Source: Sphagnum compactum (Eukaryota > Bryophyta > Sphagnopsida > Sphagnales). From it: DNA of 64,000 nucleotides. Made by a program: the position numbers and the translations under genes. The notes under the pieces are model-generated. The model was not told the origin of the DNA. It saw only the letters and a program-made list of their open reading frames with translations, and ran no database searches. Of this stretch, positions 1 to 12,562 are shown one piece after another. Position 1 is the first letter of the stretch. Every line of letters begins with the position of its first letter. The DNA is taken from positions 13,756,304 through 13,820,303 of the forward strand of contig OZ234496.1 in NCBI GenBank assembly GCA_965153455.1. Direction: 5' to 3'.

Positions 1-3000
1 ATGAAAATGTATTCACTTATAAATATTAGTTGGCATTAATTGCATCCCAAGTTGTAAATATGACCAAAGGAGGAAACAACTATAGTCATGTTGTCATAAT
101 AATTACTACAAGGCATTTTACATGTCACATACAACTACATGACTAAGTTTGGGCATTGATAATAAAATGGTCAAATCATGAATACCATGTTTTGGTGTAA
201 TGTTCAAACAAATGTCTTTACATATCTCCATTGATATTGGATCTACATTTTTTTGTTTGAAAACACGAGTTCATTGAAGTAAAATAGAACATTAGCAAAT
301 ATTTCATGTGTATCACCTCTTAACCTTATTTTCAAAGGACATTGATCATATTTATACAATTACTGGTAATAAATTGACAATTTGACAACTACATATTAAT
401 TATGTTGTTGCATTCAAAAACAAACAATATCCTTGGAAATGGTAGTACCAAGTGTATTGCTTCAAACAATGCTTGAAATGAAAAATCAAACAAGATTATT
501 TGCATATTTAAAAGCATAGTTAGCCATGTAGACATTTTACATTAAAGTGAACAAGTCTTTTTAGCCATTGAAATGAAGCAAATTCCTTACATGTCAAATT
601 GCTAGAAAAGCATTTATGACATTGTGTAAAGAAAAATCTTATAAAGATAATTGTTGTTTAAACAACTAATGAGTTTTTACAACTTCCTATGATGTTTTGT
701 TTAAGAGGTCAACTACTAGGTTTAATATACGTATCCATGTATATGATAACATCAAGGTTGGAAAATAAATTGTATCATGCACTTTCATGCAATTCATGAG
801 GGGACCATGTTGTCATCCATAAAGCAAACAAATCCCTTCTCCTCTAGGTTTTCACAAGTTGCATCTACTAGGGATTTAAAGAAGAAACCATCCTTGTTTT
901 AAAAATCAATTAAAATCTTCAATGGACATTCAAATAGGCGAATGATACACCCTTTGACAACTCTATTGTTGACTCAAGAAGATTCCATGTAGCAAATGAA
1001 ATTGTTTATAAAAGAGTTTATACTCTAGGATACCTATTGTAAAGCATTGTGCACCATGGCCATTGGCTCCTTGGCTTAGAATCTTTCAAGCCAAAAGCTT
1101 TCCATCAAAAGAAAGAAGTCAAATATTCCCTACCCATCTTCAAACCAAAGGTTGCTTTTCATGAAAAAGGTTGTAGGTATTAGGATGCAAGTGGGGCATG
1201 GAATAAAAAAAGGGCAAGGACCATGGGCAATAGGTCAAAAGCACAAGGCAAGACATAACTTGGAAGCATTTCAAAAGTCGAGCATTATGATATAATCTCT
1301 CAGGCCTAAGATACTACAACGATGCCAAATAGGGACAATAAGGTGATCCTATTCACACTTGCTTAAAAAACTTATAGCATACACACACACACACACATAG
1401 AAAGCAATATTTTTGAAATTTCTTTCAAATTGGAAGATTAATTGGATTATTGCACTTTAGGTTTGAAGGGAAAATAAATAAATTTGCTTTGAATAAAAAA
1501 ATTTAACACTTGTTGAAGGATAATAAGGATTCAATTTTATGGTATATTCCTACAACAAGGGAACACCCTAAGTTGACTCTTCAAAAAAACATGTATTTAG
1601 AACTTTGCAAAACTAGATTCTTTTATACTAAAATAAATGACGAATTGATATCAATTGAGAAGGAGATTTGCGAAGGGGTTGAATTCAATACATTTCATTG
1701 TGGCCTCTTAAATTAGCTTACCTTTTCACATTGAAATCAAACAATATAGCCTACCAAATTAATATATGCATTGTGTTGATGCAAGATTAACATTTGAAGA
1801 AGCAAGGCATTTAAGCATGTCCCACAACAACATTGAGTAGTGGTATCTATATCAAGAAGGAATGACCTCAATGTGACTACAAATTTTTGTGTGGGGATAA
1901 GAATGGTTTTTAGTTTCAATGCCTAAATTACTCTTATGGATTTTTTTAAAGCTTTACAATGGGGAAATGGATAAGCTTACCCAAGTTCATTATATATTTG
2001 TTGATATGTGGAATGGTTCATTTGATGAATTGAACTTTGTTGTTTCTTTATTTAAATTGGCTCAATACAATGGTAAAATAGTTACATTGATGTAGTGTTT
2101 GGGATACAAGTTTGGCTTGAACTAGGAACTAATATGTCATTGATAGCTTGGGATTTAATTGTATTTAAAAGTTTTTAAAAATCAAATTCATCTTGAAAAT
2201 TCAAATTATTTTACCATGGTTCCATCATCTTCTATAATTTTGTCTCAACTTGTCATAAATGGATCAACCATTATGTGGTGAGCCACTTTTTCAATTTTCA
2301 TGTGCACTAACTATTAGGGTAATGAGTTTGGTGGTGGTCTAGAATTTATTCAATAATTGATGTTGTCGTTTTCTTCAAACTTTGGAGCATTGATTTAAAA
2401 TCATGACATGAACTCAAGCAAAAGATGAAAATAAACTATAATTATTTATATGTGGTATTATCGAACACAAATGTTGGTGTCCATGTTTAAAATACTAGCA
2501 TTGAACAAAAATTTTCTAAATAATTTTATTTGATTTTAGTTCATTTGTATTTTGTTTTGTAATTTGAGTTGATTTTGGTTGGAATGACAATGTTTGCACT
2601 ATGTCAAAACATATTTTTTACCTCTTTAATGGCCCAAGATGAAGCCTTTAGAAAAGTCCTAATTGAATTAATTGTTTAAATTTATTTTTTCATATGCAAA
2701 ACATATATTTTTTGGGTTTAAGGTTTATATGTTGGTTCAATTAATAGGAACTTAGTAGGTGGATTATATTGATAACACAATTATAAAACTTGGGGAACAT
2801 TGTAAGGATGGAGAGATTGTAATTTATACAAAAGGTTTAGAGTAGAAGATGTAACATTAATGAGGTGGTATTTATCAAAGTTGGCCAATTATTTAGTTTT
2901 GCTAGTTATAATTGGTGTTTTTGGTTTTGGTTCTTTAAGTATGAACCAAAATTAATATTGGAAAAAAAGATCTTTCAATAACCAAAATCATGGGTTTAGA

Positions 3001-4686
3001 ATGTTGTGAAATTATTTAATAATGTCATAGAACTAAAATTCAACTACTAGTTTATTGTTGCCTTATAATTGGGATTATCATGGAAGAGTGCAAATTTAGT
3101 TCCAAGTTAAATTTTAGCCAAAAATGAGTGGTTGGACAATTAAGCATCAAGATAAAATTGGATTATATGAACCATATAGGTGTCATACATAGCATGATGT
3201 TTTGTTGCAAATTCATTTTTTGCCATGTTTTTTCCTAGGCTTATCTAAATGTGGATCATCATGAGAAGACAAATGTGTTTGCAAAAGTTTATGCAATCTT
3301 CTTCAATTTTGAAATAAAATTTCAAGCTTGTAAATCGTTGTGAATATAATTTTTAAAAATAGTTTTGAGCTTAGGGTAACTTAATGGGAGTTCAACAAAC
3401 TTCGTAAACAACCTTTGGTACATTTAAAAGATTGCATAATAATTCCATTAAGTGCCTAATTATTCTCATACAATTTAATATTCAACCTCAACACCATTAA
3501 GATGCAATGATCTAAAGTTGTGTGATTATGTAGGATCCACAAACTCTATGTACTTTGTTGTTACATTTTGTCAATTATGAGAATTAATAATTAAAATTGT
3601 TGAGTTAGGAAGTTGATCCTTCGAGTTTTGGAGTTATGTGTTTCCAATATGTGTAATATGATATTTGATCATGCTTAAATGTAGACAAGCCTATATGATG
3701 CAAAGTTACAACATTAATTAACAACAATATGGCATTGTTGAATGAAATAACGTCAATAAGCCATGCTAGAAAGGGGCCATAACAAATTGTTTGGTTGTCA
3801 CGTTCAAGAAACAACTTGAATTAAACCATAAGTGATCGTCATGGAAATTCAAGTAATTCTTTATGCATGAGGCGTGTTGGATTCGAGTTGTTAATGTCCC
3901 AATCCACAGCCATTTAACATTATGGATGTTATTTTTAGTTGTTATAGAGAATAATGGAAGGAATGGTTAGCAATGGTGACATTCATGCTACTACAAAACT
4001 TATCTTTTAAATTATCTTTTATGACGAAGTTTTATTCATATTGAACGTTCAAATATAATGACACTACAATCAACTTGGAAGTCATTTGTGATAGGTAGAA
4101 AGTAGGAACAAAGTCATATCAAACAAAATTGAATGATTAATAATGTTTAGAATGACATGTCTATTTTGATTTAAAAACTAGGATAATGTTAAGTGACATA
4201 AAGACTACGTGGCATGTCTGATTTGATTGAAAACTATGATATTACTAGTTGACATGGCATGCCAAGTTTCATGTTTGTTGTGATAGATTGTTTATAATGT
4301 TACCTAACATGGAAAGAGAACTATCACGTTTATTCGACTAAATTGAGGGTAATGGTAACGAACATGGATTGATAAGTGTTTTGTCTTTTCTAACTATACC
4401 ATTGGTAGGAATTTATGACATAAACAACTATAATGTTTGTTTTGACTAAATTGTAAGGTAATATTAATTAACATAGATTGACACGTTTCATGTTTTGTTT
4501 ACTAAACTACTTGGTAGTCCTTGCTAACATGGATCCACATATTGCAACTTTTTGTATGGCTAGAATTTTTATGTGGCATGTTTGGTTTGTTAGCAAGTTG
4601 TATGATGAAGCAATTACTAAATTAAGGTTAGACATTTGGGGTGTGAATGCAATATGCAATTACATGTGTGGGTGTAGGTCTTGTAC
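1..4686. other. AT-rich gene-poor DNA
   Basis: No gene is supported here. The open frames are short (about 60-100 codons), AT-driven and without recognisable motifs or splice structure. A short AC microsatellite lies at about 1381-1396. The stretch looks like old, mutated repeat DNA, with few CG dinucleotides and many TG and CA, as expected for long-methylated plant repeats; that last point is inference. Confidence 0.6.
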
Positions 4687-7575
4687 ATGCACTACTAGAA
4701 ATTTTGGGTTTTGCAACTGTCGTTTGCAACTAAAATTCAGTTGCATGCGACACATGCAACTGCAAATTTGTGTAGTTGCATAAGACAAGTTGCACATGAC
4801 ATGCAGTTGCATGCGACACTACGTATGCAACATGTATATACGATGTTAGTATACATGTTCATACATACATACTAATCCAAATGAGTTGCACCTTATGTGC
4901 AACTTTCCTTGCAATTACAATGCAACTAATCAAAATATGACACATGTTTAAAAATAGACAACTAGCTTGTGGACACGTGTCATTATTATTATTATTTTTT
5001 GTGTTTTCAAAATTAAAAATTCATTGGATTAATCTCAATCATTAAAATTTTTGCCACTAGGATGATGACACATGGCACACCATGGAACGTTCATTGACCA
5101 TTTGACACGTGTTCATTTTTAACACCAATTATATGTTGACACGTGGCAATCAAGGCTCACATATATATTTTTAAAATATTAATTAATGAAATCTACGTCA
5201 TCCAATTTATGGCTAATAAGATGTTGACACGTGGTATCTAAGTAGGTAGATAATAGTTAAACCTTATTAAGTAAGTTGGTATATTTAGGTATGTAAGTAG
5301 GTTGAAAAATAGCTAGGCTTAGGTTATATAAGTAGGTTTAGAATAATCCGATTTTATTTTTAGGTTTGACCATTTCATAAAGGTCAAGTTTTTTTCATTC
5401 ATTCATCCCCAATGGCACTTGGTACTTGGTTTCAATATAACTATTGCTCCTAGTTATATACTGAGCCAAATAGAATTGGAAGCCAAAGGATATGGGTTAA
5501 AACATTCCATTGCAAACCTCATGAACCAACCTAGTTGCACATTAGATGCAACTACTGTATTCAAAATATACCAGCAAGGGGATGGCTCTATTGCTTTTGG
5601 TGTCCAAACAAAACTTGAAGCCCTCCTCTTGGCGCATCTAATACACTAAAAATGGTTGAAAACAGATTAGAAATGAGAAAGTTATGGCCCCCCAAAGTAA
5701 AGGGGGTCAAAAAATTCAAAAAAGAAACTATTGAATACTACAAAGGCCGGTTCTTAAACACCCAGAAAGTTCATTTTATGTTTTTTTTTGCTATTAGAGT
5801 TCCAATGTGATTTGTAGGACTTCAGATGGCGCTCCTATAGCACTTTAAATCGTTTAAAATGAATAAGAAATAAGAAAGTTATGAGCTTTGAAAGTAGGAG
5901 GGGTCCAAAGAAAAAAACAAAAAAAAACGTTTTATAACTTGGAAAGCTTATTTTTCTTATTTTTCTTCTTGTTAGTTTTTCATTATTCCTTTTCTTTTGC
6001 ACTTCAAAGGTGATTATAGGATATTTTTAGTAATTATGATTACTTAATAAAAATATGATTTTAATATTATTGTCTAGTTTAAATTAATAATTAGCTTAGG
6101 ACGTTTGTATACTTGTAGGTTAATTAATGTAACCTATTTACATTAATATTTTAACATAAATAATAAAATTTAAATATATAATACATATTGATTATATATA
6201 TAATTGATTATCACTATAATTATAATAAAAATTTAATTAATAATTATGATTATTTATTATAATTTTTAAAATATTATCATATTAATTGATTTTGAATAAT
6301 TTTTTGTTTAATCAAATGTACATTTTCTGAAAAAAAATTCCAAAATAAAATAAAGTCAAACATATTTAAACCTTGGTTTAATTTAACTTAATTTAATTTA
6401 GCATAATTTAGTTTAGCAATAATTAATTTTAACCTAACATAATTTAACCATTGTTAATTTTAACCTAATTTAGTTTAGCCATAAATATGTTAGCATAATT
6501 TAATTTAACCATATTTATTTTATCCTAATTTAATTTAGTTTAACCATAATAAATATAGTTTAATTTAGTTTAGCCATAAATATGTTAGCATAATTTAATT
6601 TAACCATATTTATTTTATCCTAATTTAATTTAGTTTAACCATAATAATATAGTTTAATTTAGTTTAGCCATAAATATGTTAGCATAATTTAATTTAACCA
6701 TATTTAATTTATCCTAATTTAATTTAGTTTAGCCATAAGAAATATAGTTTAATTTAGTTTAGCCATAAATATTATAGCCTAACTTAAATTAGCCATAATT
6801 ATTTTGGCCTAACTTAATTTAGCCATATTTATTTTAGCCTAGTTTAATTTAGCTTAATTTAGTTTAGCCATAATTAATATAATCTAATTTAATTTAGCTT
6901 AACTTGATTTAGCCATAATTAATTTGGCCTAACTTAATTTAGCCATAGTTAATTTAAATTAATTTAATTTAGCCATAATCCGTTTAATTTAATAAATTTA
7001 GCCATGGTTAATTTTAGCCTAATTTAATTTAGCCATAATTATTTTAGCCTAACTTAATTTAACTATGGTTAGTTTAGCTTAATTTGATTTAATTTAATTT
7101 AATTTAGCCATAATTAATTTAGTTTAGCTTAATTTAACCATGGTTAATTTAACTTGATTTAATTTAATTTAATTTAAATTAGCCATAATGAGTTTAGCCT
7201 AACTTAATTTAGCCATGGTTAGTTTAACTTTTTAGTTTATTTAGCCTAGGTTGGTTTAACCATGGTTATTTTAACCTAGGTTAGTTTAGAGGTTATTTTA
7301 AACCCCTTAGTACTAGAGGTACATAACACTATTATATATAGCCTATGTGGATATATTAAGTATAGTAATTTAAGTATGTATAAGTTTAGGCCATTATTTT
7401 TATGACACGTGTCCATGTTGTACACATTTAGTTGCATGTTAGTTGCACACACAACCGTATGGCCCAAAAATTATACAATATCGAATTTGTGGTTGCAAAC
7501 ATGACCAAGATAATTACAAACGACAACCAGTTGCATAGTGACTGGTTGCAAATGACAAGATTTCTAGTAGTGATG
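4687..7575. mobile_element. Non-autonomous CACTA (En/Spm-type) DNA transposon with 3-bp target duplication
   Basis: The left end at 4690 reads CACTACTAGAAA and the right end at 7561-7572 is its exact reverse complement TTTCTAGTAGTG. The same trinucleotide, ATG, flanks both ends (4687-4689 and 7573-7575), matching the 3-bp target duplication known for CACTA elements. The element itself is 4690-7572, 2883 bp. Both ends carry many copies of a TTGCA/TTGCAAC motif in both orientations (about 4708-4925 and 7428-7552), which is the subterminal repeat arrangement that CACTA transposases bind. I see no TNP1/TNP2-type transposase inside. The longest internal frame (5419-5649, 76 codons) is unrecognised, so the copy is probably mobilised in trans. 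An exact duplication and matching ends suggest fairly recent insertion compared with its surroundings. Confidence 0.9.
6360..7290. repeat. Degenerate TTTAATTTAGCC satellite-like tract inside the CACTA element
   Basis: About 930 bp is built from variants of a TTTAATTTAGCCATAATT unit mixed with TAGCCTAACTTAATTTAGCC. Some longer blocks of about 110-120 bp recur almost exactly, for example around 6540, 6650 and 6740. There is no open frame. It lies wholly within the CACTA boundaries, so it is probably cargo amplified within the element. Confidence 0.8.
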
Positions 7576-7783
7576 TGATATACACACAACCCACAACACT
7601 AACATTAATTGACACACATGTACAACACATACATAGACAACACATGAAGTTATAACATATATAATATAGTTAAATGTACACATGTAGAACTTGTAAGAAA
7701 TTGTAACCCGACACAAAGTCTTCATTTGTAGTTTGAAGGTTTAAGATATGAAGTTTATAAAGCATCACATTTACACCATAACC

Positions 7784-8123
7784 TTATATATAGTTTAAGG
7801 ATGTTAGTTTATAAGGCCACAATATAATGTATCTAATTACATCCCCTATTGTGCGCAATGGAATATCGTGGCCAAGATTTGGAAAGGGAAAATATACAAT
7901 AACTATCAGTCTTGAACTCACTACAACAAATAAGGTGTTTGTTGGCATTGGCTTGGTATGATGAAGAACAACCCCACTTCCAAATTTCACAAAATTTCCA
8001 TATGCACATGGATTTCTTCCTACTTGGTTCATGAGGATGATGTCCTTGTTTGGCTTGTACTATAAAACATATGTAAATGATGAAAATAACATTAGATTTA
8101 TCCCAACGTGTAATCCAAATCAT
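7784..8123 (-). pseudogene. Fragment of a plant transposon-associated protein (decayed)
   Basis: Two overlapping minus-strand frames appear to be one coding region broken by a frameshift near 8030. The downstream frame (7784-8032) carries a stretch ending in TIGDVIRYIILWP, preceded by a glycine- and proline-containing segment. This resembles the conserved (T/P)LGDAVG..V.WP block that I recall from a domain common in plant CACTA-related proteins (DUF8039-like). No start, splice structure or complete domain is visible. Assignment is by motif resemblance only. A TNP-type comparison would decide it. Confidence 0.35.
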
Positions 8124-10470
8124 GCTTATCCATTAAATCCACAACATGTTGATTGGAATGTGGTCCACCAATCAGGTTAAGAAAAAAAATTGATTGCTTT
8201 TGCAAACATATGTGTGAATATGAATAAAGTAAAATTTGCAACAATCAAATGTTCAAATTGAAAGTTGTGTAATAGGTTTAATGATGTAATATCGCGAATT
8301 TACAATTAATTTCATGAATATAAGTATTAGTATGTACAAATATAGTGAATGGAAGATGGCTTGCCTTCAAGTGGTGTTTGGTGCTACTAAAGCGACAACC
8401 TCTTTTCCTTGTGACAAAAAAAAAATGATTGCATGCATTGTTGTGTGTTCCCAAAACCATCGCCCCTTTCACCAAAATTGAACCCCTTGTGTTCTTGATG
8501 CCATTGACAATGCCTTTGGCTTACAAATTTTTAAATGAATGTTTTTAAAAATGGACTTATGCAAATGTAGATATAAATTGTAATATCATTAGATTAAAGT
8601 TAAAAAAACACAATCACATGCAATCAAGATGGGCCTTGGTTTGAGGGGCATTGTTAATCACCTAGGCCATAGGTGAACATGCACAAGTCTTTACAAACTT
8701 CCTATGCATGTATTCTCTAGTAATTCATTCATGTGGGTGTGAACCACCATATGTTAAGGTGTTAGGAGCCTAAAAGATTTCAACCACGTAAGGCCACAAT
8801 GTTCCCAACAAATAATTATGGTCATCTACCTAATTATTTAACATGTAATTAAAGTTGAATATAAAAATACGGCACGTTACCCATGCATTTTTATGGGCAA
8901 TCATCTATGAACATAATATTATGGTGAAAAAATTGCTTGAACTTAGTGTTTATCTCCCCAAACACCCTATTCACGTTCTTGAACATGACTACTATATTTT
9001 GATTCATTAGATGGCAAACGTAAGTTTATTCACATTTTTCACCACCCCAAACAAACATAAGCTTAATCTTTGATCCTTCTCCTAATAATTATTCTACCAT
9101 AGGAACTAAATTAAACTAAATATCATTGCTGACTAGCTGTTAATCTCAAAGCTTGGAGCACACAAGGTTAAAAATAGATAATATTTTGGTTGTGGGTTAC
9201 CCATTTCACATTGGCACAAAAAATGACCCCAATTTATTTCATGAAACAATATGTTGTGTTGTATAGAACAATCCATTTAGAGTTAAAACTAAAAGGTACC
9301 TTATGGGCCCATTAATGGAGGTCTTATTTAGTGGGGGAGCACATGCCTTCACTAATATTTCCAAGCTCACTTCTTTAAGGGTAGTTATATTTCCAATTGT
9401 TTTATCTAAAACATCTCAAACCTATTTCATATACCCATGGACACCTTTCCATTAAACCCCAAATCTCACTTCCCATGTGTATGTGATTGTGTTGTGCCTC
9501 TTTGATTTGTTTGGCTTCACATGATCATTTCCATAATCCAGACTAATTAACAAATTCATTGCATTGTTCACCTCGGTAATTGTTAAGTCACATGTGAATG
9601 GACAAATTATGGAAATGTTTTTAGTTGAGGGAGAGCCTTGCCCATCTTGCCCACATTGTTAAACATTGACAATAAACATTATTAGTATTCATGCATGTGA
9701 TAGGATGGTAATGGCAAGGTCATGGTTTGTTTGAGTGTCTCAATTTAAATACCATCCTTCATAGTTATTTGGGCAATTTTTGGAACAAAATACCACATAA
9801 GTCAATGTTAAATGTGTGATAATGAAAATGTAAAAGTGCAATCTTGTAGATATGGAACAAGCACATTGCAAAAATGTTGAAATATTTCCATGCACATGAA
9901 TATAATTGATATTTTTGTGTGTTGTATAAACAAAAAATACTTGACTCGCATAAATAAATACCTTTTATATGTATAGAATTTTTATTATAGAATTGTTTGT
10001 ATAAGAAAAAACTATTGTAATTTGATATGTACATAGGATATGCACCTTTTGAACACCTATTGGCCCAACACATACATTGATGAGGCCCTAAGATGTTAAA
10101 AGCATGTTAAAAATTCACATTTTTTGTCCAAATAACAAAATACCTTGATTTTTATGTGAATAGGGGGTAATCACCTTTTAATGTATTTAGTATGATGTAT
10201 ATTAATGCCCTATTTATTTTGATGTTTGAAATTAAATCATGTATTTAGTTAATTTTGGACTTTGAAAAGTTCAAATTAGTAAATGACCATTTGGTGATTT
10301 AAAAATTGTAGATAAACTTTGATTTGGGGGTCATCATATGATGTAACAATAGATATCATTAGTGTTTTACCTTAGTAGATGATCCAACAAATGGATGAAC
10401 ATTTCCAATGTTTTTTCCTCAAGTTCAATAGAAAACTTGGTTTTAACCACCAAGTTAAAAAAATCTTACC
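8124..10470. other. AT-rich stretch with decayed transposon sequence
   Basis: Apart from the possible HAD-like fragment at 8870-9100 I see nothing I can name. Minus-strand frames at 8278-8475 and 9765-10073 are open but have no recognisable motif. Confidence 0.5.
8870..9100 (-). pseudogene. Possible FCP1/NIF-type HAD phosphatase-like fragment (decayed)
   Basis: Translating the minus strand gives LMFVWGGEKCE, then a stop, then HLMNQN, and about 20 codons later FHHNIMFIDDCP followed by a stop and KCMGNVP. The order hydrophobic-VW-x-x-x-x followed by (I/L)(I/V)DD(S/C)P-x-K resembles FCP1-homology HAD domains, where the second motif is usually LLLDDSPYK. At least two in-frame stops show that it is not functional. 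The same minus-strand orientation as the 7.8-8.1 kb fragment suggests, but does not prove, one old element. Confidence 0.25.
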
Positions 10471-10860
10471 CTTAGGTAGGTGCTTAGATAACTTGGGTAA
10501 TATAAGGTAGGTTGAATAGGTCATTTAGGTAAGTTATAAAAAGTGTTTATTAAAATGTGGTTACATTTTATGTTACATAAAAAAATTTGGCGTAATGGTA
10601 AGGACTTTGCTTTCCAATATGAAGATGAGAGGTTCAAATATTTACTTTTGCAATTGATTTACTTTAATCTAGGCTAGGTAGTTCATGTGGTTAATTTTGA
10701 CTCATGTGTGTAGGCTATGCTACTTAGACTCCTACTTAAGACATGTTTTTAGCCTAGGCAATTTAGGTTTGGTAGGTTAGGCCGCATAACCTAGGTGACT
10801 TAGCCTACCTAGCCTTTAGGTAACATAGGTTAGCTTAGCTAGTTTAGGTTTTGAAATGTA
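10470..10860. repeat. TAGGTAGG/CCTAGG-rich low-complexity tract
   Basis: Short words TTAGGTAGGT, CCTAGGT and TAGGTTAG recur many times. A similar tract (TAAGTAGGTAGAT and relatives) lies inside the CACTA element at 5240-5340. This suggests shared ancestry, and hints that this tract plus the CACTA-type end at 11341-11348 are the remains of a related element. Confidence 0.5.
10588..10642 (+). repeat. tRNA-derived SINE head (A box and B box)
   Basis: TGGCGTAATGGTA at 10588-10600 resembles a pol III A box, and GGTTCAAATAT at 10631-10641 a decayed B box (GGTTCGANTCC). Spacing is about 43 bp, normal for a tRNA or tRNA-derived SINE. The flanks do not fold into an acceptor stem by eye, so an old SINE head is likelier than a working tRNA gene. 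Confidence 0.45.
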
Positions 10861-11189
10861 ATCATATATGTCAAGTTTTGATGTAATGAATTGACCCAAA
10901 CATGTACAAATTTATCAAACCCTAACATCCAATAAAAAGTTAACAATTGGATTTTACAACCAATTCATTCTTAGTTATGTGTGATTCATAGTTGAACACT
11001 GTGCGTGAACAAATTTTTGACACATGCACTTTTACAAGAAAACATCTTTTATAACACATAGTCAAGTAAAACAACCAGGTTGAAATGAAATTCACATCAC
11101 TTTACACTTTACATGTCACACCATGAAAATTTGTGACATGAAATTTCAATATTTCATAAAATAATAAAAGACAAATTGATAATATGACT

Positions 11190-11348
11190 AGCTTTTGCAA
11201 CTAATGATCATGCCATTGTCCTTTGCAATTAGGTGGGTGAAATGACATGGGTTTAATCATTCATAAGTTGTTAATTGTGAACATATGTCCTTTGCAACTA
11301 ATGCTCAATCACAAATGGAAGTTACAAAACTCAAAATGTGTTGTAGTG
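11190..11348. mobile_element. Orphan CACTA-type terminus with TTGCAACTAATG subterminal motifs
   Basis: The sequence ends TGTTGTAGTG at 11348, the reverse complement of a CACTACAACA end. Just inside are two TTTGCAACTAATG copies (about 11198 and 11292) and a related TTTGCAATTAG (about 11222). This has the design of the intact CACTA element upstream. I could not find a partner left end with a matching flanking triplet, so only one end can be supported. Confidence 0.4.
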
Positions 11349-11483
11349 TGAGATGTAAACGTTTGAAATTGACACACCTTTTGGATTAAACATGTGAAAA
11401 TGAAGTGCATGCAATAAGGTGAGGGTGGGATGGGGGTGCAAGCAAAAGTGGAGATTTGATCTTGTTAGGTTGATTGCTTTTGG

Positions 11484-12562
11484 GTTTTAACCAATGTTGT
11501 GCGTGTAAGTGGTTTGGGACTTACACTTTGTGTAAATGTAAATTTCATAATGAAATTTATTTACACTTCATGCAAGTGTAAGTGTATAATATTCATTTAC
11601 ATTCATGTAAGTGTAAGTGTAAAATATGAAACACATAAGTGTAAAATCATGTAAATTTATTTTATGTCGTGTAAAATGGTGTAAGTGGAAAAATAAATAT
11701 ATTTATATAATTTTACACGGTCCAATAAAACAATGTAACTGTAAAAATACATATATTTATATCATTTTACATGGCTATGTAAAACAACGTAAAAAATATG
11801 ATTTTTATTTGAGGAGGGGAGATTTCATAATGTTTTTCATGAGAAACCAACTAAATGTTCCATTGCAAAAAAAGAGAAAAACTATCAAAATATACAGCCA
11901 CGATTAATTCATATGACTTTGCAAGGAAATATGGTCATTAAAACTATATAATAAAATTATCTATAAAATAAAAAAAACAACACTAAAACCCTGAGTTTGA
12001 TCATAAATAGGAAGGAATTCAAAAAAATAAAAACCTACCCAAAAAATAGAAAAACATTAGCAATCAAGGGTGGTGGGACCTTAGTTTTTGTGGTGAACTG
12101 AGTTTGACCCTGTATTTCCTTTTTTCTTTAACGCCTCCACTGTTATTGCATATATTTTCACTGCTCCTTCTTGTAAAGCTACTATAATTAGTCTTGAACC
12201 TTGTGCATTATATGCTGATTTTTAGCATTTCATTCCCAAATTTAATAATTTTTATTTATTTATATGGATACCCCTGAAAGAAGGGTTTGGGGGTGACAGG
12301 AGGCCCAAAGACAGGGTGACTTTACAAATAATTTTAGTATCTACATTTACACACCCCAAAACATTTAAAGGGGTCATGTATGTGTATTTGACAAATATTT
12401 ACACTGGCCTCGTGTAAGTGTTTAAAAAAGAAGAAGATTGTAACATGATAAGTGTAAGTGTAAAAAATTTGGACATGAAAGTGTAAATGATTTACATTTA
12501 CATGGGATGTACATGCCATATATATGACTATTGACACTTACACACAAAACACTAGTTTAAAC
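11484..12562. mobile_element. Non-autonomous hAT-type transposon
   Basis: The left end at 11492 begins CAATGTTGTGCGTGTAAGTG. The right end, read on the other strand from 12554, begins TAGTGTTTTGTGTGTAAGTG. The two 20-mers match at most positions and both fit the YARNG start of hAT terminal repeats. The 8-bp flanks are GTTTTAAC (11484-11491) and GTTTAAAC (12555-12562), seven of eight identical, as expected for a slightly decayed hAT 8-bp target duplication. Many copies of GTGTAAGTGTAA in both orientations fill the first 300 bp and the last 200 bp, like hAT subterminal transposase sites. No transposase is present. The interior carries the dispersed repeat listed at 12082-12329. Confidence 0.75.
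12082..12329 (+). repeat. Dispersed repeat family A, copy 1 (inside the hAT element)
   Basis: This shares with 43181-43541 and 46011-46376 an ordered series of words: GGTGAACTGAGTTT, GCCTCCACTG, TATATTTTCACTGCTCC, ACTATAATTA, TTGAACCTTGTGCATTA, GCATTTCATT, CTGAAAGA and, at the end, GGGTGACTTTAC. It is the most diverged and shortest of the three copies. Confidence 0.8.

Noticed and set aside
7919-11348. CACTACAACAAA at 7919 and TTGTAGTG ending at 11348 as two ends of a second CACTA element
   Set aside because: The flanking triplets differ (ACT and TGA), the left side lacks the TTGCAAC subterminal motifs, and 7919 falls inside a decayed coding fragment. Only the right end is kept as an orphan terminus.
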